Assembly: GCA_903844815.1 (NCBI GenBank)
Contig: CAIMVD010000033.1
Span: forward strand, 1-49,735
DNA length: 49,735 nt
Reading direction: 5' to 3'
Origin: an uncultured Bacteroidota bacterium
GTDB taxonomy: Bacteria > Bacteroidota > Bacteroidia > Bacteroidales > VadinHA17
Shown here: positions 35,159 through 43,934 of the stretch, piece after piece
Position numbering within the stretch: position 1 is the stretch's first letter
How the letters are laid out: every line of letters begins with the position of its first letter
The notes under the pieces: model-generated
The model's input: only the letters and a program-made list of their open reading frames with translations
Database searches by the model: none
What the model was told of the DNA's origin: nothing
Translations under genes and position numbers: made by a program

Positions 35159-36694
35159 ATGAATTTAATAAATTACCATCCCCGGGCTTCTCTCTCACGA
35201 AGAAGGAGGATAGTGATTCTGCTGACTGGTTTTATTGCAGGCATCATTTTCCTTATTTCCGGCAAGACAGCCGTGAAATATACCTCCTCCGATGATTATT
35301 GTAAAAGCTGTCACGTTCATCCTTTCGCCGAGCAGGCATGGAAACTTTCCACACATTATAATAATGGATCGGGGACTATTGTTCATTGTACACAATGCCA
35401 TCTGCCTCCCGAAGGCCATGGGTATCTGTATGCCAAGAGTAAACACGGATTTAAGGACCTTTATGGATATTTATTCAAGGATAGCGCCTCTATTAACTGG
35501 GAAGAAAAGAAGCTTCTCGAAAATGCCAAAGGATTTGTTTATGAAGAGTCTTGTAAGAAGTGTCATCAGAATCTCTTTCCCGTAACCCTTTCGGTAAACG
35601 GAGGCAATGCTCACCTTTTCTATACAACAAGCAATGAACCTCTTAACTGTATAAACTGCCATCTGAACGTTGGTCATTACGACCGCAATGCTCTTCACGC
35701 TCACGATACCCTTTTCGGTGTTTCTGCAGCGGCTAATAAGGAGGTTTTTGCTCAGCCTGCCAGCGTTACCGAATTTAAGGATTTCACCGAGAACATACCC
35801 GGAACAGGTGTCTCTTTCGACATGGTTGCCCTTCCCGGAGGAACTTTTAAAATGGGAAGCCCCGATGATGAGCCTCTCAGAAAGAATGATGAGGGACCAT
35901 TAAGAAAGGTGGAATTGTCACGCTTCTGGATTGCCCGCACAGAGGTTACCTGGGATGAATACCTGGCATTTTTCAGGGCGACAGGCTCGCAGGGAAGAAC
36001 TGAAGGCCAGGTTGTCAAAATGAAGAATGTTGATGCCATTAGCGGTGCAACACCTCCATGGGGGGCCCCCGATCAGGGCTGGGGAAAGGGAAAACGTCCG
36101 GCAATAACAATGTCATGGCACGCTGCCAGTGTTTATTGCCAGTGGCTGTCGAAAGTCACCGGCAAGAAGTACCGCCTGCCTACTGAAGCTGAATGGGAAT
36201 ACGCCTGCCGTGGTGGTAGTCAGACTCCTTACTTCTTTGAAGGCAATCCTAAAAAACTCACCTCCGCCGGATTCCTGAGGAAACTGCTGGGACCCGATAC
36301 TACTGGGATTGGTTCAAGAGTGGTTTACCAGGTGAACAGTTCTTCAAAGACAAAAGAATCTGCATCTGTTAAGCCAAATCCGTTCGGCCTGCGGAACATG
36401 TCAGGAAACGTTTCCGAATTCTGCCTTGATTTCTATTCTGCCGATACTTATAAATCTGACAGCACAGCAGTTATAGATCCGAAAGGTCCGGCTAAAGGAA
36501 AGGAACATGTTATCCGGGGCGGATCGTTTAAAAGCGATGCTCGCGATGTAAGAAGTGCTTCACGCGATTTTACAAAAACGAAACCATGGCTCGTTACCGA
36601 TCCTCAGATGCCAAAGAGCATCTGGTGGTATTCCGATTGTATCGATGTCGGTTTCAGGGTCGTTTGCGAGACAGACACTTTAGTAAATCATTAA
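35159..36694 (+). CDS. Tetraheme cytochrome c (NapC/NirT-like) fused to an FGE/SUMF1-type domain
   Basis: 511 aa. A basic start and one N-terminal helix (about 17-36) anchor it in the inner membrane. Residues 40-200 carry four CxxCH heme sites (Cys48, Cys77, Cys132, Cys164), laid out like NapC/NirT quinol-oxidising cytochromes. Residues about 215-505 form a formylglycine-generating-enzyme/SUMF1 fold: 'VALPGGTFKMGSPDDEPLRKNDEGP', 'RTEVTWDEYLAFF', 'RLPTEAEWEYACRGG', 'NPFGLRNMSGNVSEFCLDFY', 'HVIRGGSF' and a closing 'DVGFRVVCE'. The catalytic Cys pair of true FGE (human C336/C341 region) is not present: the segment reads 'DVRSASRDF'. So sulfatase activation is unlikely and a binding or structural role is more probable. 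It lies between msrBA and the Tat-exported oxidoreductases. Confidence 0.87.
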   Translation: MNLINYHPRASLSRRRRIVILLTGFIAGIIFLISGKTAVKYTSSDDYCKSCHVHPFAEQAWKLSTHYNNGSGTIVHCTQCHLPPEGHGYLYAKSKHGFKDLYGYLFKDSASINWEEKKLLENAKGFVYEESCKKCHQNLFPVTLSVNGGNAHLFYTTSNEPLNCINCHLNVGHYDRNALHAHDTLFGVSAAANKEVFAQPASVTEFKDFTENIPGTGVSFDMVALPGGTFKMGSPDDEPLRKNDEGPLRKVELSRFWIARTEVTWDEYLAFFRATGSQGRTEGQVVKMKNVDAISGATPPWGAPDQGWGKGKRPAITMSWHAASVYCQWLSKVTGKKYRLPTEAEWEYACRGGSQTPYFFEGNPKKLTSAGFLRKLLGPDTTGIGSRVVYQVNSSSKTKESASVKPNPFGLRNMSGNVSEFCLDFYSADTYKSDSTAVIDPKGPAKGKEHVIRGGSFKSDARDVRSASRDFTKTKPWLVTDPQMPKSIWWYSDCIDVGFRVVCETDTLVNH

Positions 36695-36719
36695 CAGGTA
36701 TTATTTTAATAGGTATACG

Positions 36720-38057
36720 ATGCAGAACATTGACAGAAGAAAATTCATAGGCAAAACTGCGCTGGCGGGAATCGGCTTAGCAGGAGCAGGCGCAATAATT
36801 ACCTCGTGTAAAAGAAATGATGATAAGAAATTCGCTGGTTTACCCCCGATACTTAATGGTGCACCAAAAGGTAAAAAACTAAAGGCCGGGCTGGTAGGAA
36901 CCGGAGCCAGGGGTACAGGCGCAGCAATAAATTTTATAAGCTCAGGCCCCGATCTTGAGATTATTGCCCTTGCTGATCTGTTCCAGGACAAGATTGATGC
37001 CTGTCGCCAAAGATTTGATTCCTTCAAACTTCCGATTCCTGCAGAGAATTGTTTTGTAGGCTTCGATGCCTACAAAAAACTCATGGCAATTCCCGATATC
37101 GATGTTGTAATTCTTGCAACACCTCCGCAGTTCAGACCTGAACATTTCCTGGAAGCCGTAAAGAACAATAAACATGCATTCATTGAAAAACCGGTAGCAG
37201 TCGATCCCGTCGGGATCAGATCGATACTGACCACTGCAAAAAAGGCCGAAGCGCTGGGTCTGTGCGTTGTAACCGGAACCCAAAGGAGGCATCAGGAAGA
37301 CTATATTGCCACCTACAAGCAGGTTCTGAACGGTGCCATCGGACGGATCACCTCTGCCAAAGCATTCTGGAATCAGGATCATGTATGGTTTCGTGAACGC
37401 GAGGAGGGATGGAATGACATGGAATACATGATACGTAACTGGAATAATTTCTGCTGGCTTTGCGGCGATCATATTCTTGATACTCACGTTCATAATATTG
37501 ATGTTATCAACTGGTTCATGGGGAAATATCCCCAGAAGGCCATCGGCTACGGAGGCCGTCATCGCAGGGTCACAGGTGACCAGTACGATTTCTTCAGCAT
37601 AGATTTTGACTATGGTAATGGTATAAGCTCTCACAGTATGTGCCGCCAGATCGACAGTTGTGCTAACAGCACCGGGGAAGTGATTGTGGGAACCGAAGGT
37701 TATACAAATTGTGCCAACACCATTTGGGACCCTGACGGAAAAATAAAATGGCAGTTTGAATACCCTAAGGATGAAAACGGCAATGCCATGAACCAGGTTA
37801 AAATACCTCCATATGTTCAGGAACATATGCATCTTGTTTATGCGATTCGTACAGGAAATTATGTTAATGAAGCAGAACAGACAGCTCTTTCGACACTGAC
37901 AGCTATAATGGGAAGGACTGCCGCCTATACCGGTCGTCAAATTACCTGGGACGAGATTTACAAATCCGATATGGATCTCGGTCCGGCTAAAATTGAATTC
38001 GGACCTGTGGACATGGTATTTGAGACACCCATACCCGGAACACCAGTAACAATTTAG
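36720..38057 (+). CDS. Tat-exported Gfo/Idh/MocA-family oxidoreductase, lipoprotein
   Basis: 445 aa. The N-terminus has a Tat motif (DRRKFIGKTALAGIGLAGAGA) and a lipobox ending at Cys30 (IITSC), so the protein is probably exported folded with bound NAD(P) and lipid-anchored. The Rossmann loop 'AGLVGTGARGTGAAINF' (about 58-74), 'HAFIEKPVAVDPVG' (EKP motif of the family), 'GDHILDTHVHNIDVINWFMG' (catalytic Asp/His region) and a C-terminal alpha/beta domain follow. Such enzymes oxidise or reduce sugars and cyclitols, often at C3. It starts 25 bp after the cytochrome-FGE gene and is followed by a second, related enzyme 36 bp later. Confidence 0.9.
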   Translation: MQNIDRRKFIGKTALAGIGLAGAGAIITSCKRNDDKKFAGLPPILNGAPKGKKLKAGLVGTGARGTGAAINFISSGPDLEIIALADLFQDKIDACRQRFDSFKLPIPAENCFVGFDAYKKLMAIPDIDVVILATPPQFRPEHFLEAVKNNKHAFIEKPVAVDPVGIRSILTTAKKAEALGLCVVTGTQRRHQEDYIATYKQVLNGAIGRITSAKAFWNQDHVWFREREEGWNDMEYMIRNWNNFCWLCGDHILDTHVHNIDVINWFMGKYPQKAIGYGGRHRRVTGDQYDFFSIDFDYGNGISSHSMCRQIDSCANSTGEVIVGTEGYTNCANTIWDPDGKIKWQFEYPKDENGNAMNQVKIPPYVQEHMHLVYAIRTGNYVNEAEQTALSTLTAIMGRTAAYTGRQITWDEIYKSDMDLGPAKIEFGPVDMVFETPIPGTPVTI

Positions 38058-38093
38058 ACTCTGATTAACTTTTGAAACCCTAATATAATCAGT

Positions 38094-39407
38094 ATGACAA
38101 AGAATTCATCAAGAAGAGAATTTGTTAAACGGTCAGCTGCCCTTGTGGCCGGATCAATTGTCCTTCCTCAGATCATTCCTTCCTCAGTTCTGGGAATGGG
38201 AGGGAGGACTGCTCCAAGCGACCGTTTAGTTATGGGTGCCATTGGCACCGGTTCGCAGGGGATGAGCAATATGAGGGACTTCCTCGATCTGAAGGATGCC
38301 GTCAGGTTTGTGGCCGTATGCGATGTAGATTCAGTTCACCTTGCAGGTGCGAAGAGAACCGTTGATGGTGCAAACAAAAGCAATGATTGCCGGACATACG
38401 GCGATTTTCGTGAATTTCTTGCAAAAGAGAAACTTGATGCAGTTTCAATTGCTTTACCTGACCACTGGCATGGCATTATTTACAGTGAAGCCGCAAACCG
38501 TAAAATGAATGTTTATGGCGAAAAACCAATATGCCGGACAATTAATGACGGTAAGACAATTGTTAAAGCGGTTAAGGATAATAACATAATCTGGCAAACC
38601 GGCAGCTGGCAGCGTTCCGAAGCCAATTTTCACCGCGGTGCTGAACTCGCTGTTAACGGGAGGGTTGGGAAAATAAAATATATTGAAGTTGGTCTTCCTG
38701 ACGGAGGAAATAATATAGGAACACCTCCTGTCATGGATGTCCCGCCTCAGCTTAACTGGGAAATGTGGCTGGGTCCGGCATTAAAAGTACCATACAGGGG
38801 CGTCTCGCATTGGGACTGGCGCTGGATTCTTGATTACTCCGGTGGTCAGCTGACCGACTGGGCAGGCCACCATATCGATATTGCAAATTGGGGTGCAGGA
38901 CTGGAACATACAGGACCTTCCGAGATTTCGGGTTCAGGTATTTATCCTGCTGAAGGCCTTTATAATGTACCTGTCGAATATGACTTCCTCTGCAAATATG
39001 CAAACGGCATTGAAATGCGCGTGGCAAATGCAGCAAGGCTGAAGCATGGAATGGGTACCGTATGGCAGGGTGACCTTGGATGGATCCACGTTGACAGGGG
39101 AAACAGGATTTCTGCATCCGACCCGGCAATTCTTAATGAGGTGATCGGTGAAAATGAAATACATCTGTATAAAAGTGAAAATCACTGGCAGAATTTTGTT
39201 GACTGTGTCCGCTCAGGCAAGCCTGCAATTGCTCCCGTTGAGGTAGCTTACAGGGCAATCTCTGTCGGCCTTCTTGGCGAAATCGCAATGACGACGGGTC
39301 AGACTATCAAATGGGATCCTGACAAGGAAGAGATAATTGGCAATCCCGCAGCCTCAAAGCTTCTTAGCCGTCCTTATCGTAAGCCATGGACATTACCAAC
39401 AGTTTAA
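38094..39407 (+). CDS. Tat-exported Gfo/Idh/MocA-family oxidoreductase
   Basis: 437 aa with a Tat signal (SRREFVKRSAALVAGSIVLP) and no lipobox, so probably soluble in the periplasm. 'MGAIGTGSQGMSNMRDFLDL' (about 43-62) is the nucleotide-binding loop; 'MNVYGEKPICRTINDGKTIV' holds the EKP motif; 'GGQLTDWAGHHIDIANWG' (about 242-259) holds the DxxGHHID-type catalytic region. The cofactor would be bound before export, as in known periplasmic family members. It is 36 bp from the preceding paralogue and 12 bp before the ThuA-like gene, a layout seen in sugar-oxidation (3-keto-glycoside) gene sets. Confidence 0.9.
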   Translation: MTKNSSRREFVKRSAALVAGSIVLPQIIPSSVLGMGGRTAPSDRLVMGAIGTGSQGMSNMRDFLDLKDAVRFVAVCDVDSVHLAGAKRTVDGANKSNDCRTYGDFREFLAKEKLDAVSIALPDHWHGIIYSEAANRKMNVYGEKPICRTINDGKTIVKAVKDNNIIWQTGSWQRSEANFHRGAELAVNGRVGKIKYIEVGLPDGGNNIGTPPVMDVPPQLNWEMWLGPALKVPYRGVSHWDWRWILDYSGGQLTDWAGHHIDIANWGAGLEHTGPSEISGSGIYPAEGLYNVPVEYDFLCKYANGIEMRVANAARLKHGMGTVWQGDLGWIHVDRGNRISASDPAILNEVIGENEIHLYKSENHWQNFVDCVRSGKPAIAPVEVAYRAISVGLLGEIAMTTGQTIKWDPDKEEIIGNPAASKLLSRPYRKPWTLPTV

Positions 39408-39419
39408 AAAGAGAGAGAG

Positions 39420-40625
39420 ATGAAAAGAAAATATATAATTCTGATAGTTCTGGCTGGTTTATTCGGCATTTTTTCTTCATGCAAAAAGGAGACAGGATTT
39501 AATACCTTAATTATTACCGGCCAGAATAATCACAACTGGCAGGTGAGTTCGCCTTTACTTAAACAGATTCTCGACGAAACAGGCCTTTTTACTTCCGAGA
39601 TAATGAAAACACCGGCTACAGGCGGTGATATGAATACCTTCAATCCTGATTTTTCAAAATACAAACTGGTTGTTATTGACTATAACGGTGATTCCTGGAA
39701 TGAGAAAACTAATAAAGCATTTGTTGATTATGTAAGTAACGGAGGTGGCGTAGTAATCTATCATGCTGCAAATAATTCATTTCCCGCGTGGAAAGAGTAT
39801 AATGAGATGACAGGTCTTGGTGGGTGGGGCGACCGGAATGAGAAATCTGGTCCATATGTATATTATAAGGCAGGACAGCTTGTTACAGATACATCGGCTG
39901 GTATTGGCGGCACGCATGGAAAGAGGAGGGAATTCATGGTTGTCTCGAGAAAGGCAGACCACCCCATAACAAAAGGATTACCTGCAAGATGGCTACACGG
40001 AACCGACGAGCTTTACAGCCTGCTTCGGGGACCAGCCCTGAATATGGAGGTACTTGCTACTGCATTTGCCGATTCTGCAAAGGGTGGAGGTACAATGAGG
40101 GATGAGCCAATGCTTATGACAATAGCTTATGGTAAGGGAAGAATTTTTCATACTGCAATGGGACATGCAGATGAGGGAGGCGGACCTGCAATGCAATGTG
40201 CAGGTTTCATCATAACCCTTCAGAGAGGAGCCGAGTGGGCAGTGACGGGCAATGTTACACAACCTGTACCCTTCGATTTTCCCACCGCAGCAGGGGTTGT
40301 TCTTCGTCCTGACTTTAAAGAAGTCACTGTCGATGAGGCGATTAAAAACATAGGAAGCTATGAAATCGGCAAAAGTACAAAAAACCTTACCTGCCTCCAA
40401 TATCACATAAGGAAGCTGGCAGGCGACCAGGCAGGTCTTCTGAATCTTGAAAAACAGATGGTAACCGTCCTTGAGAGCAGTGATGCTACAACTGAAGGAA
40501 AGAAACTTCTGCTTCGGGAACTTAGCTGGATGGGTACTTCATTTTGCCAGCCAGCAATTAATAAGCTTTCATCAGTTGAAGAACTGAAAGACGAAGCCGC
40601 ATTTGCACTGGAAAGGCTTAAATAA
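39420..40625 (+). CDS. ThuA-like domain lipoprotein
   Basis: 401 aa. Signal peptide and lipobox (LFGIFSSC, Cys at about 21). Residues about 25-275 form the ThuA glutamine-amidotransferase-like fold: 'LIITGQNNHNWQVSSPLLKQIL', 'YKLVVIDYNGDSW', 'GGVVIYHAANNSFPAWKEYNEMTGLGGWG', 'ADHPITKGLPARWLHGTDELYS' and 'GKGRIFHTAMGHAD'. A helical tail of about 100 residues ('AIKNIGSYEIGKSTKNLTCLQYHIRKLAG') follows, HEAT-like in appearance. ThuA of Rhizobium works with the oxidoreductase ThuB on trehalose and related disaccharides, through 3-keto sugars. The two Gfo/Idh genes just upstream could take the ThuB role; that is inference. Confidence 0.87.
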   Translation: MKRKYIILIVLAGLFGIFSSCKKETGFNTLIITGQNNHNWQVSSPLLKQILDETGLFTSEIMKTPATGGDMNTFNPDFSKYKLVVIDYNGDSWNEKTNKAFVDYVSNGGGVVIYHAANNSFPAWKEYNEMTGLGGWGDRNEKSGPYVYYKAGQLVTDTSAGIGGTHGKRREFMVVSRKADHPITKGLPARWLHGTDELYSLLRGPALNMEVLATAFADSAKGGGTMRDEPMLMTIAYGKGRIFHTAMGHADEGGGPAMQCAGFIITLQRGAEWAVTGNVTQPVPFDFPTAAGVVLRPDFKEVTVDEAIKNIGSYEIGKSTKNLTCLQYHIRKLAGDQAGLLNLEKQMVTVLESSDATTEGKKLLLRELSWMGTSFCQPAINKLSSVEELKDEAAFALERLK

Positions 40626-40637
40626 TTTTTTAATACT

Positions 40638-41570
40638 ATGGAGCTGTCGCTAGTAATACCTGTTTATAATGAGGAGAAGATTATTGATGAGTTGATGCAG
40701 AGAACTATACCTGCACTCGAATCAATAACTTCCGATTATGAATTGATAGTAGTCGATGACGGCAGCACCGACAGCAGCATTGAAAAACTGCTCCTCTTTC
40801 GTGAGGGGAACGGGAAGATAAAAATACTTTCCCTTTCGAAGAACTTTGGTCATCAGGCAGCTTATACTGCAGGTCTCGAACATTCAACTGGCAATATTGT
40901 CGCCATGATGGACGGAGACCTGCAGGATCCGCCTGAATTGCTGCCTGAGATGTACAGAATGATTACCGGCGGAGATTATGACATTGTCAGCGGCAGGAAG
41001 ACTGCACGTAAGGGCAGAAGCGGAAGGATAATGTACGCCTGGCTTTTCCATCTCTTTTTCAGGCATATTGGTGAAATAAAGAACATGGAAAATTCCGGCA
41101 ATTACTCAATGATGAGTCGCGAAGCTGTCGACGCTCTCCTGATGATGAAGGAAAAAGTCAGGTATCTGCCTGGCCTCCGGACATTTATCGGTTTCCGTCA
41201 GGGATATCTTGATTTTGTAAGGGACGACAGGTTCAGGGGAAAGCCTAAAATGAGTATGGCAAAGCTATACCTTCTTGCAGCAGATGCAGTCTTTTCATTT
41301 TCAAGGTTTCCTATCAGGTTCTGCATGTTCCTTGGAACCATCGGCACCCTGGTTTTCATGGGTGCAGGCTTGTATGTGGTGGTTGCCAAGGTGTGCGGAT
41401 TTGCAGTACTGGGTTGGTCCTCTACGCTTCTCAGCATATATTTCCTGGGATCAATACAATTGGTTTTTATGGGAATGCTTGGCGAATATGTTTACAGGAG
41501 TTATAAGGAATCTCAAAACCGGCCTGTCTATTTCATCAGGAAAAGGTACGACACCACCCCGGGTGAATAA
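40638..41570 (+). CDS. Family 2 glycosyltransferase, GtrB/DPM1-like
   Basis: 310 aa with 'LVIPVYNEEKIIDELMQR' (residues 4-21), 'VVDDGSTDSSIEKLL', 'FGHQAAYTAGLEHSTGNIVAMMDGDLQDPPELLPEM' (DxD region, about 90-105) and two C-terminal membrane helices (about 228-255 and 265-290). This is the polyprenyl-phosphate sugar transferase layout. Its stop overlaps the start of the membrane glycosyltransferase gene (TAATG), as expected for an enzyme that makes the lipid-linked sugar donor used by that partner on the outer face. Confidence 0.9.
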   Translation: MELSLVIPVYNEEKIIDELMQRTIPALESITSDYELIVVDDGSTDSSIEKLLLFREGNGKIKILSLSKNFGHQAAYTAGLEHSTGNIVAMMDGDLQDPPELLPEMYRMITGGDYDIVSGRKTARKGRSGRIMYAWLFHLFFRHIGEIKNMENSGNYSMMSREAVDALLMMKEKVRYLPGLRTFIGFRQGYLDFVRDDRFRGKPKMSMAKLYLLAADAVFSFSRFPIRFCMFLGTIGTLVFMGAGLYVVVAKVCGFAVLGWSSTLLSIYFLGSIQLVFMGMLGEYVYRSYKESQNRPVYFIRKRYDTTPGE

Positions 41571-43636
41571 TGAAAAATAGCAAACTAAAATATATCTTTT
41601 ATTTTTCATCGGCTCTTCTGCTTTTCTATATGGTTCTGTCGGGCCGGAAGGCAGGGATCTCCTGCGATGAGATGCTTCATTACAATCACTCGCAGGCTGT
41701 TTACAGGTATTTTGAGTCGCACGGAGCCGACAAGTCGGCCCTGAATACCCCTGTTTCGCATCTTAAATATTATGGCCAGTCGTACGATAACGCAGTAACA
41801 TTTCTCTCAAGATATTTCGGTATAGAGGATGTTTATACTTTCCGTGGCCTGATGAGCTCCATCGCCGGATGGGTTGTCGTATTAATAACTTCTTTCTTTG
41901 CATTATGGCTTTCGGGTTACAGAAGCGCTGTATTCGTAATTTTGCTTTTTGGGCTCTCTCCGACTTTTCTTGGACATTCGCAGAATAATCTGAAAGATAT
42001 TCCTTTTGCACTTTCTTACATAGCATCTGCTTTTTTCATCATAAGATACCTGGGATCCGGCAAAAAAATTTCGATTACGGGATTGCTACTGATCACCTTT
42101 AGTATTGCCTTTTCAATCAGCATAAGAGCAGGAGGGCTTGTACTTATCTGTTATCTTTATTTCTTTTACTTTGTTTTGCTTCTTTTTAAATATTTCAAAA
42201 CTAAAGAGGTTGATTTCCGGACTGAACTTAAAAGATTTTTCCAGATAACAGGAATAAGTGTGGTTGCCTGGTTCCTTAGCACCCTACTCTGGCCTTTCGC
42301 CCTGCAGGATCCTGTAAATAACGTCCTTGAATCGTATAAGGTAATGGCTCATTTCCCTTCGACTTTCCGGCAGATCTTCGAGGGAAGAAATGAATGGTCC
42401 GATTTCATGCCATGGTACTATCTTCCCAAATCGATGCTTATTACAATACCAGTAGTTATTCTTTCAGGACTTTTATTGTTTGTCATTCTGGCAAAGTATT
42501 CTATTCCTGCGGAGAAAAGGATCGCTTATGGGATGATCATTTTCTCTGTTGTTTTTCCAATGGCTTTTGTTATCCTGGAAAAATCAAACCTTTATAGTTC
42601 ATGGAGACAGTTTTTGTTCCTGTATCCGGCAATAGTATTGCTGGCAGCCATCGGGTTTCACTGTTTTTTCGATTTTTTAAAAACCAAATGGCTGAAATGG
42701 GCTTCAGCTATTGGTTTGGTTATCCTTTCCATTCACCCTGCAAGATATATGGCTGAAAATGCTGTATATAGTTATATGTATTATAATCAGTTGGTTGGCG
42801 GAATGAATGGAGCTTTCGGGAACTATGAAACCGATTACTACTATGTAAGTCACAAAGAGGCATCGGAATGGCTTTGCGGTTATCTTGAGAATAAAAATTT
42901 TAATACCCGTGTAAAAGTGGGAGCGACCTATTCAATTGACTGGCTGTTTCGCAACCATCCTGAGGTAGAGACATCGGTTTTCAGGAATGAGGAGAAGAGT
43001 CAGTACGATTGGGATTATGCTATAATCGTCAACAGGTACATTACTCCTTTTCAGCTGAAAACCGGGTTGTGGCCGCCCAAAAATTCAATCCATACTATCT
43101 TCGCAGATGGTGTCGCGATATGTGCTGTACTGGAGAGGAGAACAAAGGATGATTTTTATGGTTATGTTGCTTTGAGCGAGGGAAGAAATCAGGATGCTAT
43201 AAATTATTATAAGAATGCATTGAAAACAGATAGCAGCGATGAAATGATTTTTTATAATTTTGGCGCAGCTTTATATAAGGATAAACAGTATCTGAAGGCT
43301 GATTCGGTTCTTAAAAAGGCACTCATTATTAATCCTGATTTTGAATCAGGGCTTATGTACCTTGGAAATATAGCACTGTCACACAACAGGACCGATGAAG
43401 CTGTAATGTACTATGAAAGAGTCATAAAAGCCAACAGAAAATATTATGAAGCCTATGTAGGATTGGCAGAAATATATGTTGGAAAAGAAGATGATAAGGC
43501 ACGTTCCTTTTTAAGGACCTGTCTTAAGATGGATCCGCATTTCAAACCTGCACTATCAGTCATGGCAGAGACTTACAGGATTTCCGATCCGGAACTGGCA
43601 CGAAAATATGATGTTCTTGTAAATTCAATTAAATAA
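41570..43636 (+). CDS. Membrane glycosyltransferase (GT39/PMT-like) with C-terminal TPRs
   Basis: 688 aa. The first 400 residues contain about 10-12 membrane helices; the first outer loop begins 'GRKAGISCDEMLHYNHSQAVYRYF', with the acidic Asp-Glu pair expected of GT-C enzymes, and 'GLSPTFLGHSQNNLKDIPFALSYIASAFF' is a typical PMT/ArnT-like loop. Residues about 415-520 are a soluble domain, and about 525-680 hold three to four TPR units ('ALSEGRNQDAINYYKNALKTDSSDEMIFYNFGAALYKD' and following). It probably transfers a polyprenyl-linked sugar to a periplasmic acceptor that the TPRs may bind. Its start overlaps the GT2 gene stop, supporting a donor-maker and transferase pair. The acceptor is unknown. 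Confidence 0.85.
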   Translation: MKNSKLKYIFYFSSALLLFYMVLSGRKAGISCDEMLHYNHSQAVYRYFESHGADKSALNTPVSHLKYYGQSYDNAVTFLSRYFGIEDVYTFRGLMSSIAGWVVVLITSFFALWLSGYRSAVFVILLFGLSPTFLGHSQNNLKDIPFALSYIASAFFIIRYLGSGKKISITGLLLITFSIAFSISIRAGGLVLICYLYFFYFVLLLFKYFKTKEVDFRTELKRFFQITGISVVAWFLSTLLWPFALQDPVNNVLESYKVMAHFPSTFRQIFEGRNEWSDFMPWYYLPKSMLITIPVVILSGLLLFVILAKYSIPAEKRIAYGMIIFSVVFPMAFVILEKSNLYSSWRQFLFLYPAIVLLAAIGFHCFFDFLKTKWLKWASAIGLVILSIHPARYMAENAVYSYMYYNQLVGGMNGAFGNYETDYYYVSHKEASEWLCGYLENKNFNTRVKVGATYSIDWLFRNHPEVETSVFRNEEKSQYDWDYAIIVNRYITPFQLKTGLWPPKNSIHTIFADGVAICAVLERRTKDDFYGYVALSEGRNQDAINYYKNALKTDSSDEMIFYNFGAALYKDKQYLKADSVLKKALIINPDFESGLMYLGNIALSHNRTDEAVMYYERVIKANRKYYEAYVGLAEIYVGKEDDKARSFLRTCLKMDPHFKPALSVMAETYRISDPELARKYDVLVNSIK

Positions 43637-43656
43637 CTAAAATAATCAGTTTCAAA

Positions 43657-43926
43657 ATGAAAAAATCAGTTTTAGTCTTTTCAATGATGTCGATGATGAC
43701 AATCGGCGGCTTAAGTATGGCAACTGCTCAGGATCAGCCAAAACCTAAGAAGGATACTGTAAATATGGATACCTACTCAAAGCCCGAAGTTTACTATCCT
43801 GTCGAAGATGAAAAAGCAAACTCCGGGGGTACTGAAAAAGGCGGCCTTCCGATTTTAGCAATTATTGGAGGAGTAGTTGTTATTGGAGCTGCTGCTGCCT
43901 TCTTCGCTCTGAAGAAAAAGAAATAA
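43657..43926 (+). CDS. Small exported single-helix membrane protein
   Basis: 89 aa. A signal peptide (about 1-24, ending MATAQ), a polar lysine/proline/tyrosine-rich stretch (about 25-62, 'YSKPEVYYPVEDEK'), then one hydrophobic helix (about 65-85) and a final KKKK. So the mature chain would be periplasmic with a C-terminal anchor. I do not recognise the family. It sits 20 bp after the TPR glycosyltransferase and 8 bp before the PAS regulator, so it is very probably co-transcribed with both; it might be a substrate or accessory of the glycosyltransferase, but nothing in the sequence proves this. Confidence 0.7.
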   Translation: MKKSVLVFSMMSMMTIGGLSMATAQDQPKPKKDTVNMDTYSKPEVYYPVEDEKANSGGTEKGGLPILAIIGGVVVIGAAAAFFALKKKK

Positions 43927-43934
43927 CAAAACCA

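Noticed and set aside
36942-37940. 332-codon open frame on the minus strand
   Set aside because: It is antisense to a Gfo/Idh/MocA gene with full family motifs; the translation resembles no known protein.
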